Assembly (NCBI RefSeq): GCF_028769735.1
Contig: NC_088188.1
Coordinates: 682,001-746,000, forward strand
Direction of reading: 5' to 3'
Source of the DNA: Zonotrichia leucophrys gambelii
Lineage: Eukaryota > Chordata > Aves > Passeriformes > Passerellidae
Length of the DNA: 64,000 nucleotides
Part shown: positions 54,596-64,000 of the stretch, in pieces
Layout of the letters: the number at the start of each line of letters is the position of its first letter
Numbering within the stretch: position 1 is the stretch's first letter
Notes under the pieces: generated by a model
The model's input: the letters and a program-made list of their open reading frames with translations, nothing else
What the model was told of the DNA's origin: nothing
The model's database searches: none
Program-made: the position numbers and the translations under genes

Positions 54596-56529
54596 GGCCC
54601 TGGCCATGCCCGGTGCCCGGGGCCAGCAGCAGAGGGCCGTCCGTGCCATGCTGGGAGCGTTCCCTGGCCGCTGTGCTCCTGCATCAGTGCCAGCCCCTGC
54701 ACGTGTGTCGCCTGCATCCCGTCCTCCCTGCAGCCCCAGCGGGCCGGGCTGCCCTCCCTCCCGCGCCCCAGTGCGTGGTGCTTTCATCCTTCTTGCATCT
54801 GAAATCCTTCATGCTCCTTTTCCCTGAACTGCCAGTGTATGGATTCCACCGTCCCTTTGTGCTCCTGCTGCACCGAGCTCCACACCCCTCTGCCCCTCGG
54901 CTCCACATGTTCATAGGGGCATGGTGCTCCCACACTGGTGGCATTCCCATTTCTCCTTATCCCCATCCCAAATGCCAGTGGCTTCATTCACAGTGTGTGC
55001 TCTGGCTGCAGTTCATAGCTGAGCAAAGCCTCTTCCTCACCTCTGAGCAGCCCCACAAACCACATCCACACCCCCAGCCCATGGACTTCACTCCTTGTCC
55101 CCCTTCCCCCTTGTTCCCTCTTGTCTCCATTGTCACCTGCTCCTTTCCCCTGACTGGGGACTTCCCACCATACCCAAGACACCCAGAGACCTCAGGTTCC
55201 ACCCACCCCACGTCCCCCATTTCTCTGTCACACCCCATCACCTCCTGTCCCTCACAGCCCTTCCTGCAGCCAGCTGAGTTCCCCTGGTGCTGCCTCCCTG
55301 TTCCCATTCCCACAGGCAGTGCCATGACATCACCGACACCTTGGCACACCTCAGGCCGGTGACTCAGTGTCCCTCCTGGGACAGCACCTGTGGAACTCAT
55401 CACCTTCGTGGAACAGCACCCTTGTGACTCAGTGTCCTCAGGTCCACGCCAGGAGCTCCCTGTTCCTACCCTGGGACACAACGTGACTCACTGGTCACAT
55501 CCCTGCCACTCCTGCCACTCCAGGTGTGGCTGCCCCACAGTACCTGGCTCGATGCAAGCCCACCCGACCGTGTCCCCAGATCCCCCCGGCCACCTGCCCT
55601 GCCACCAGCCTGGCTGCCCAGAGCACTCCTGGGCCCGTTTGGATCTCCTTCCCGGGACTCCCCTCTTTGGTCCCTGCACCGTGGGCAGTGAGTGCCACCT
55701 CCTGGGAAGAGCGAGGGACAGGCTGGGTGAGGTGTCAGAGGTGGAAGTTGCGGTAAAGCCCAGCCCAGCAATAAGGTACAAACTTTCACTGGAGCAGGAA
55801 TTAATGAGTGGATTAGTGGCTAGAAATAAACAAAGGATTTCTTGTGACTTGTAAAAGATGACTCAGTGGTTTCGGGAAAGCTGGCTGCTCTCCAAGGGAT
55901 CTCGGTGATCCCAGGGCAGTCTGGACCTTACCTGTCAGGCTCATCCTGATGATCCTAAAGCACTTCTGAACCTTTGGTGATGTCAAGCCACCTCAACTCT
56001 GTCTGCACAAGGGCTGAGGTGGTGTTTGGGTATCTGAATCCTAAAAAGCAGTTTGTAACTTCCTCCACCAACCTCCAACTCTATAGATATTCAGGAAGGA
56101 GGATGGGCTGCTGTGCCCGATTGCTGTTATTTGTTTTATCCTCAGGCTCTGGTAGTATTTCCTGGAGACCAGTCTTTCCTTTCTCAGGGACATCCCTGAA
56201 CCCCAGCTGTGATGTGGGCCCGACAGATTGCCATTGGCAGGAGAGATGGAGAATCCCTATGCTGCTTCATCCCCTGCCCATCCTGCCCAAATGAGGAGTT
56301 GAGGGGGGGGGCCTGTGGGAGTGAAGCCAAAGAGGTCAAACCATTTTCACCGTCTTGAGCTGAGCTGAACCTGAGCTGAGCTTTGCCAATTCCAACTGGA
56401 ACCAAATCACCAGACTTGGACCGTGTCCCCCATGTAGGGAAAGCAAGCTGAGAAGTTACACAAGGGATTTGGAGTGAATGGAGTGGGAAGATGTCAGTGG
56501 GCTGGGTGATGATGACCATGGACTGAGTG

Positions 56530-56605
56530 TTCCTAGAATCCCAGAAAGGTTTGGGTTGGAAGTGACCCTAAAGACCAACTTGCACCCCACCCCTGAGTTC
56601 ATCTA
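56530..56605 (-). repeat. CR1 3'-end remnant, antisense
   Basis: 'ctagaatcccagaaaggtttgggttggaagtgaccctaaag' is an antisense CR1 terminus. The rest of the element is missing or decayed. Confidence 0.75.
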
Positions 56606-58099
56606 TCCTAGAGCCTGATGGCATCTGTGCTTGTTTTGGAGATGATGCCAGCCAATCACTGCTGGCTGTTGAGGCTTGCCCTCCCTGTGCCGAGCATTTC
56701 AGCTCTGCAGCAGGATTGCATCCTTGGGATTGGTGGCTGGAGCTGCTGCTCTGAACGCTCCCCAGCCTGTGTTGATGCCTGGCTAGGCAGGCTGGTGCTG
56801 GGTGTCTCTGAAGGGCCAGTGCAGCTGCAGGGGCTGTGCAGGGGCTCTTGGAGGAGCCACAGCGGTGAAGGCGGCGCTGGAGCTCCTGGGTCAGGGAGGG
56901 TCCTGCTCCTGCAGAAACAGAGACAAGGGAGTAAGTTCAGGGAGAGGCCAGGAATCCGGCAAAATGGAAATCTTGGGAATTATCTCAAGAACAAGGAGGA
57001 GGAGCCCAGACAGCGGAAACAACTTTAAATCATTCGAGACAGGGCAGCAGGAGTGTGTGAGCAGAGGCAGCATGGCCTGCCGGGGTGGCTGATGGACTTC
57101 CCAGGGTCCAGAGGGAAGGGAAGGTGACCCAGGGTGATCCTGCTGACCCAGCGTGGTCCCTGTGGTTCTGGGGAGGTGTGACCATGCCTGGGTCTGGGGT
57201 GGCTGCTTGGTCACCTTCCTTTTCTACACTGAGTGGGGAGTGCAGGTAAAGTCCTCTCTCTCACAGGGCTGAGCTCAGCCTAGGCTGGGCTGGAGGCACA
57301 GGGAGCCTGGGTAAGTCCCACATTTCCAAAAGCCTGGTGATGGACTTTTGTCTTATGGCACTTTGAACACTATCTGAAGAAATCTCATCTGTGGATTATC
57401 TCAAGTAACAATTAAACTCGGAGCTCACGTGTGTTCAGAGGGTGGGTTCAGCTCGAGTTCATGGAAGAAAAATACCTCAAGGATTATCACAGCCAAAGGC
57501 TCAGCTCTGGCTCAGGATGCCCATGAAAATTGCTGTAAGCTGGGAAAGTATTTGAGGCTGTGTCACCCTGTGTGGGTGCTGGGTTTCTGCTGTTGGGGGT
57601 GAAGTGCAGGGGAGCTCTGGGCCCTGCTCCCCCACTCTCTCAGAACAGGGCAAGGTGGGAACCTCCTCCTCCAGCACTTGGAAAGGCAGATGGGAAGGAC
57701 ATGGGTCTGACCCTTGACTGCTGTTTCACAGGGCCATGACTTCCCTGGGACTGTTATAATGTGTGTGCAGGTGTGGTTCCCACAATCCTCAACACCCTGG
57801 AATCCACAGCCATGTGAGAGAAGCCTTGAAGGACCAACTCTAAGTGGGCCTGACTTCTTGAAGAAATTGTATTTTTACAAAAGTTACCCCCACAACCCAC
57901 CTCATTAAGGGAGATGACCTTAAGGCTGACCCTGGTGGAGACAGGGGCTGGAGGAGCCCCACAGAGGCTGGAAAGGAGGACCAGGACCAGGACCAGGATC
58001 AGGAGGAAACTAGTCTGATCAACCTCAGCAAGGGAAGGACAATTGCTCTGCTGGTAGAACAAGGATTTGGGGGTCAAGATGCCACAAATTACCAGTGTC

Positions 58100-58345
58100 A
58101 GAGAAGATTTCTATGCCAGGACACAAGGAATGACTCAGAGGGCAGGGCTGGATGGGATATTGGGCAGGAATTGTTCCCCGTGAGGGTGGGCAGGCCCTGG
58201 CACAGGGTGCCCAGAGCAGCCCCTGGATCCCTGGCAGTGCCCAAAGCCAGGCTGGACAGGGCTGGGACCAGCCTGGGACAGTGGGAGGTCTCCCTGGATG
58301 GGCTCTGAGGTCTCTTCCAACCCAAACCATTCCATGATTCTGTGC
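58100..58345 (+). repeat. CR1 LINE 3' end
   Basis: Sense CR1 with 'ttccccgtgagggtgggcagg', 'tggatccctggcagtgcccaa' and the terminus 'tcttccaacccaaaccattccatgattctgtg'. It closely resembles the copy at 7700-7995. Confidence 0.9.
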
Positions 58346-60482
58346 TTCTCAGCCACCCAAGTCATGCTGGTCACTCTCTACCGGTTCCTGGAGCCTTGGG
58401 GGTCCTTGCTGTGACCTCCCAGGTGTGCAGACCCCCCAGCCCCAGGTGCCTGCAGGCTCTGTGTGCAGCACAGATACTCTGGGCCATGCCAGATCCTCTG
58501 TGTTTCTTGGCCCCTGGCTCCTCGGCCATCTCGCCAGGTATGTAACTATCCCAGCTATTTCCTGCTGTACTGCAAGGAAAAATGAAAAAATTAAATCATC
58601 CAACCTTTGGCCCTTTCTGATCCAGATCCAGGCTGCAGCATTGCAGACGGATTGCGTGTGGTGGCAGCGCCGCCAGCACCCCGTGCCCTGCCTGTTCCCT
58701 CTGGCAAGGGAAGCGCGAGGGGCTGCCACGGCCCTGGCCTGCAGCCAGCTCCCATCACAGCCCCCGTGATTTATGGCCTGCATTCCTGCTGCTGACAGGC
58801 ACATCCTGGGATGCTGTGCTCCTGGAGAGAGGCACTGGGGCTCTCTGGGGCTGCCCGTGCCCCCTGGAGCTGCCCTGGCCTTGGCAAAGAGGGGCAGCTC
58901 CCACCAGTGCTGCCAGCGGGCTCTGGGCTCAGGAGGGACCCCTCGTTCCCAGGGATTTATTATGTTTTCTGTCTCATGATGAGAGTGCCAGGGGTCCAAC
59001 ATCCCAGGACTACACTCCATAATCCCAAACTGGCAGCCCCTGCTGCCCCGTTCCCAGGCTGGTGTCATGGGTCCTGCCCTGCGGAGGGGCTGCCGGGCTG
59101 GGCCAGGCAGTGCCAGGCTGTGCTGCCTGGGCTGAGCTGGGGTGCTGGGCTTGGCTGCAGGGCCCAGAGCAGGTCCTGAGAGCCTGAAGCCCCAGATGTG
59201 CAGCTGAGGGCAGCACAGCCCAGCAGCTGCTCTGCTCCTCCCCTGTTCCACGGTCCCTGGGGGGATTTGCCATCCCTGGGCCCGTCCCTGCTGCCCTCAG
59301 CAGGTGTGCAATGGACACGGCAGTGGGGGCAAGGCAAGCACTGGAGACACGATGGCCACTGGGTTTGCTGGCATTTTGAGCTGGTATTGGTGGGAGCAGT
59401 GGTTTCCTCATGCCCAGACATCCCATGGGAAGGCCAAGCCAGGCTGGAGGCAGGGCTGTGAGGCTGAGGGTGGGGTGTGGGACACGGTGTTTCTCCCCAT
59501 GCCTCCAGATCCCATCCTGCCAGCATCCAGTGACAGGGGCTTGGTGTCATGTTCCCTCCTGGCTGGGCCTTCAGCCTCCTGCTCAGGCAGGGATCTCTGC
59601 ACTTGTGGGACACAACCCAAGAGAGGGAATTGCCTCAGCTCCCCTCCTGTGGCCAGAGCTGGGAAGCACCAGGGATGGATCTGGCCAGGGCTCCGTGACT
59701 GCAATAGCATCTCATCCTGTCCCAGGCTGTGCTGGGGTGTGTGGGACCCCAGGGCCTGTCTCCCCAGTCTGTGGGATCCACCCCAGGCTGGCAGGAGCCA
59801 TAAGGACCTGACAAACCACCCTGAGTGCCTCCAGCCCCATCCAGTTGTAGGCACAGCCCCGTGCCCCTGGCTGCTGCCACACACCAGCTCCCCAGGGCTG
59901 TGTCCAGCAGGCAGGACCTGGTGCTTGTGGCAGGTACTTTGTTATTTTTTCATCTTTTTTTCCCCAGCAAGAGCAGGCAAGCCACGGTCTGGATTCCAGT
60001 TTGGCTGCAATTGTGCTGTTATCTCTCCCCCAGGGTCTGGTTTCACTCATGCTTAGGGTCTCTGTGAGTGAATGGATGTCTCCATTAGGGCTGTTCCAAA
60101 GCTGCCCTCTCCCACTGGCCATGCTGCCCTTGCTGACCTCTGCACTTCCCTGGGCCCTGAGCCCCAGGCCCTGCAGGGCAGAGGTTCTGGAAGCCCCTGC
60201 AGTCCTGAACCTGAGTGTCCCAGCAGCCACTGTCCCTCAGCAGGGCAGGGGACCCAAGGGCTGAGGGGGAGCTGGGCCAGCAGGGAGGAGTCCCTGGAGG
60301 CTGCTCTGCTTCCCCTGGGCTGCAGCAGGACTGGGGGTGACAGCCGTGGCTGGCAGCTCAGGGAACCCCTCAATTTCTCCTGATGGAATTATTTTCCCCT
60401 ATGACAGTCACAAAATGTGGGAATGGAGAAGTTGGTGGGGCTTTGCTCTTGGGCATGTTGAGAACTTGACTGGCCTCAGGGA

Positions 60483-60537
60483 ACATCATCATCATCATTA
60501 CCATCATTATCATCATCACCATCATCATCATCATCAC
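60483..60537. repeat. (CAT)n microsatellite
   Basis: About 18 CAT-type triplets with interruptions (CATTAC, CACCAT). The translated His or Asp/Met runs are not part of a gene. Confidence 0.9.
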
Positions 60538-62678
60538 CTTGGAGCTGCTGTGCTGGGAGAGTGGGGCTGGGCCAGACACCTCTGCAGGGCCTGGCCCACC
60601 TCCGGCACTCTGGAATGTTCTGATGGAGCACAGCCATGTTTGTGGCAGTCCCTGAGGGACTGGAGGCTCTGGGAGATGGCACCAAGCAGGGCTGTAGAAG
60701 AAGGTGCAAATCATGAAGGAGGTTTGCAGAAGAGGAGGGCACAAGATGAAGAATGGCTCTGCCCTGGGACCTTGACCTCCTTGAGCTCTGAGCTGTTCAC
60801 TGCAGGCTCTGGTTGGAGCTGGGATATTTCCCTGGAATGTGACCCTGGTCTGGCTCTGGCACCCTGCCTGGCACCAGGATGGTCCTGGCTCCTGTTGGAG
60901 CTGATGGAGCTGCACATCCTCTCCCCAGTGTCAGAGCAGATGTGACAGGCTGACCCCAGACATGGTGCCTGCTGCCCCTGGGATGGTCCCACTGCCCATT
61001 GTGGTGAGGACTCCTCTTCCCTCACTGTCCTCTCCTGGTCTCAGGGTCAATCCCCTCAGTCTGATTTCTCAGACCCTTCAGAGGATGTTCCCCACAGACC
61101 AGCCTTGGGATCCCAGGATTCCAGGGCTTCACTTGGCTGCTCTCACATCTCCCTGTTCAGCAGCAGCCCAGCCCCTCTGGCTCCAGGGTCCCCAGGGTTT
61201 GGGAATGGACCCTGACCCCTCCCAGGATGGCTGCTGGTTACACAAACCAGGACACATCCCTGTGTCCCTGGCAGTTCCCAGGCATTGCTCCAGAGCTGGT
61301 GGGACACTGCTTGGGACACTGGGATGCGTGTGGGTGCTAATCTTTGGGGCCATCAGGCCAGGCACTGAACTGAAATCCAGCTCTAATTGGCCTCTTCCAG
61401 TAATTCTTCCTGACAAAACAATTAAGTTTCTCAGGCAAGAGATGTTCTTTGCAAATGCTCTGTGCCAGATGCTTTTGCTTTTTTTATCTGTGGTATTTAA
61501 GGATCTTTTCCTAATACTCATTATTTTATGAGGCACAGACTGGTTCTTCCTGCCCTTTTGAATCTCAGTATCACACTCATGTTTGTTTGTTGTCTCAGGG
61601 CTTCCCTAACTGCATGTGAGGGGGTTTTTGTTTCATTAAAAAAAAATAAAATTAAATAAACATTCTTGATTTGTAAAGGGCTGGGCCCTGTGAGACAGGG
61701 CAGGGAACGGGATGGGCTCCAGCCCTCCCGAGCCTGCAGAGGCTGCGTGTTCTGCAGTGGGACTGAGGTCAAAGCTGGAAAATCTTGCAAGGCGGGATCA
61801 AAGAGCAGAGCCCCTGCCAGACATGTGGAAAACATGAGCCAGGGGTGGCTGCAGTGGGGGCATGTCTGGCACTGCCCACAGTGCCCCCTCACCCCTGCCC
61901 ACCCCTGGGAGCCCTCAGGCTTCTGGAGGGCTCACAGTCCCTTGTCCCTCCACCTGGGAGCTTTGTGGCTCCCCCTTCCTGCCACCCACTTTTAGTGGCT
62001 CCAGCTCCTCCTTCGGGGGAGCCCATCCCGGCTTTCCCAGCCTGGCTCGGCTCAGGCTGCTCGGGATGTGCTGCAATCCCGAGGAGCTGCTCCTCCACTG
62101 CTGCCCTTCCCGTGCCCTGCCCTGCCGGTGTTTGCCCCAGGCTCAGGGCTGGCGTTCCTGCTCCCAGGAGAGGGAGCAGCCCTGGGGATGGTTCAGCGCT
62201 GGTTCTGTCGGGAGCAGCTCCCAGGGAGGCTGGCAGCTCTTGGGAGCGGAGTGTTGGAGGAACAAGAGAGCATCGGGACGGGCTGTGTGTCGGGTTTTGG
62301 GGTTGTGCTCTCTGTGGGGTGACTGGCACAGTGCTGGGTGTGTCCTGGTCCTCATGGACATCTCACCCAGCGACTCCTGCACTGCTGGCTGCTCTTACGG
62401 AGGGTCTGGGCTGGCCTGGGTGTTCTGTGACCAATGAGACTCCAAGTGTTACCTGGCCTGGCCTCTCTGGAGCCAGGAGCGGGTTTGGAGATGCCGGGGA
62501 GGGCAGGGTGGGGTTCTGGGGAGAATCTCAGGGGAGAGCACAGCCGCTGTGCGAGGTGTGAGCCCCACACAAGAGGCCTCAGAGCAGGCCCCAGCCCTGC
62601 TCTGCCACCGATGCATCCGCACGGGGAGGGGACAAACAGCTCTGGGGAGGGGGTGGCGGCTCCCTCCGGTGTGGGTGC

Positions 62679-62679
<1 letters not shown>

Positions 62680-62728
<49 letters not shown>
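62680..62728. repeat. (GT)n microsatellite
   Basis: About 20 uninterrupted GT dinucleotides preceded by GTGCGTGTGTTT and followed by GCGTGC. Confidence 0.95.
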
Positions 62729-62729
<1 letters not shown>

Positions 62730-63419
62730 CATCGCTCGCAGCCGGGGGCTGTGCTGGCCGGAAGGGGAGCCCAGGTGTCCCCGGCTGTGGCAGGTGCCAC
62801 CGGCTCGCTGTGACCTCTCCCAGCGGGCTCCGGCCCAGGGATTCAGGCGCTCCATAAATCGCCGTCCCTGACTCAGGGCTGGGAGGGCCCAGCTGCGCAG
62901 CCATCTCCGGTGAGGAGCCGGGGTGCCAGCGTTTCCAGGCGAGAGACAATCAGGCTTTATTTCCCAGCCACAAAGGAAAAAGAATAAACATTCCTCGGGT
63001 TTGTTTTCAGGCCGCTTGGTGGAATGAATCTCAGACTGTTGTTGTCTCCCCAGGCTCCCCGGTCCCGTGGAACTGCCTGTTCCCATTCCATGAGTCACCG
63101 GCCCTGGCGGCACCGCCGAGATCCCGTGCGGTGCCCGGGGCTGCTCCGTGCCGGGAGTACCGTGGGCACCTGGAGCAGAGCATCCATGGGGAGCTCAGCT
63201 TGGCACTGGCGTGTGTGGGGATCCACGAGCCCCCCGACACCTCTGCAGCCTGGACAACCCTGGTGACCTGGTGTGGGAACTCAGCACATCACTCCTGATG
63301 TCCAGAGTTGCTGAGGCAACCCTTGGGGGGGGGGGGCTCGGAAATCCTGGAATGTTGCCAGAAGTGCTTGGTGGTGGGATGTGCCACCTGTATGAGGACA
63401 AGAGGATCACTTGGGGATA

Positions 63420-63880
63420 AGTGGTGAAGGAATTGATTATTCACAGGGTGAAAACACAGGTTTTGAGATTTTGGTACAGGGGGGTTTTTAGGAGACAAGA
63501 TGGAGGAATTAGGGCGTGTCTTGTCCTTCTCCTCTTCTTCTTGTCATCCATCTTTGGTGGTGATGTTGGCACTTTGGGATTGGTTCACATTAAATCTGCA
63601 CTTGTTAATAAGAGCAAAAGGTATTGGAAGGTAAAGGTAAATATCTTATACGTAGTTTTTAGTATAAAAATAGACGACTGCCCAGTGGGAGGTCAGTGTG
63701 CCCTTGGCTGTCTTGCTGGGCAGACCTCTGTCAGGCTGGGAGACAACTTTGTAGATAAGAAATAATAAACAATATTGAAGACTGAAAAATCTGAAGAGTG
63801 CTCTCGTCCTTTGGAGCGCGGGTTGTCCCAAAGCCATTCTACGCCCAACCAGGCAGAGACAACAGGCCGAGAACAGAGAA
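63420..63880 (+). mobile_element. LTR-like endogenous retroviral segment
   Basis: The stretch has the layout of a passerine ERVL-type LTR. A TATA box (GTATAAAAATAG, 63,663-63,670) is followed about 95 bases later by AATAAA at 63,764-63,769 in GATAAGAAATAATAAAC. A downstream 'ctgaagagtgctctcgtcc' block follows. Together these suggest U3, a short R and U5. Boundaries and target duplications are not clear: the left end may be near TGGTGAAGGAATTG at 63,422. No retroviral coding sequence is visible before the window ends. Confidence 0.6.
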
Positions 63881-64000
63881 CCTTGTCCTCTGGACCTGGC
63901 TCTTCCTCCAAGGGCCTGGGTCCCACAGCATCTCCCATGGGCAGGGCTGTCCCACGGGACAAGGGCTCTCCGGGAGGAGATCGGCTGGGGCCAGTGGCCA

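Larger units (their letters stand above)
50700..57900. other. Gene-free right flank, part 1
   Basis: No gene is recognised. Long open frames near 50,735-51,367 and 51,671-52,525 are GC-driven and have no domain. Contents are a paired TAATTA element at 51,641-51,672, a CR1 copy at 53,560-53,885, a 26-bp minisatellite at 54,415-54,595 and a CR1 remnant at 56,530-56,605. I looked for the human right-hand neighbours TMEM270 and ELN (VPGVG-type repeats) and did not see them. Confidence 0.5.
57901..63415. other. Gene-free right flank, part 2
   Basis: No gene is recognised. The stretch has a short GGACCA repeat near 57,976-58,003, a CR1 copy at 58,100-58,345, a CAT repeat at 60,483-60,537, an AT-rich element-like block at 61,375-61,545, an A-rich tract at about 61,636-61,666 and a GT repeat at 62,680-62,728. 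Confidence 0.5.

Noticed and set aside
1..64000. tRNA or other structured RNA genes
   Set aside because: I found no B-box GGTTCRANNCC with a matching A-box or cloverleaf; near matches such as those at 5,912 and 12,076 do not fold.

Overview
The window is vertebrate nuclear DNA, most likely from a songbird. Its recognisable genes lie in the order ABHD11 (-), CLDN3 (-), CLDN4 (+), an extra claudin (+), METTL27 (-). Apart from the extra claudin, this is the order and orientation of the human 7q11.23 (Williams-Beuren) segment, which is on chromosome 19 in chicken. The interspersed repeats are almost all CR1 LINE 3' ends, recognised by their terminal 'CCAACCCAAACCATTCTATGATTC'-like block, plus two endogenous-retrovirus LTRs. 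Short introns, GC-rich exons and many CpG islands fit an avian microchromosome. The species call is inference.

Layout. Positions 1-25,800 hold no gene I can recognise. They carry CR1 remnants, a solo LTR with a 5-bp target duplication (3192-3450), two minisatellites and several AT-rich stretches that look like conserved regulatory elements. A CpG-island promoter lies at about 25,840-26,950, with four CCAAT boxes, a GTCACGTGAC palindrome and a minus-strand splice donor. It probably starts a minus-strand gene whose coding exons I cannot find here. ABHD11 follows (six coding exons, 31,036-33,609), then single-exon CLDN3 (34,740-35,384). The 7.7-kb head-to-head space between CLDN3 and CLDN4 contains a degenerate tandem repeat, a 1.2-kb CA-rich tract and an orphan CpG island. 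CLDN4 (43,092-43,721) and the third claudin (46,537-47,181) are single-coding-exon genes on the plus strand. METTL27 (five coding exons, 48,854-50,302) converges on them from the right, with a CpG/CCAAT promoter at 50,300-50,650. From 50,700 to 64,000 I find no gene, only CR1 copies, small tandem repeats and an LTR-like block at the right end.

Function. The three claudins are four-span tight-junction proteins with W-GLW-C-C first loops and C-terminal YV PDZ ligands. They probably share epithelial control: two Grainyhead-type sites lie within 650 bp upstream of the CLDN4 start. ABHD11 (mitochondrial serine hydrolase) and METTL27 (SAM-dependent methyltransferase-like) are unrelated housekeeping-type neighbours. 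I see no sign of a radically new system. The best leads are the third claudin, which has no human counterpart between CLDN4 and METTL27, the orphan CpG promoters and the putative regulatory elements in the left 26 kb.
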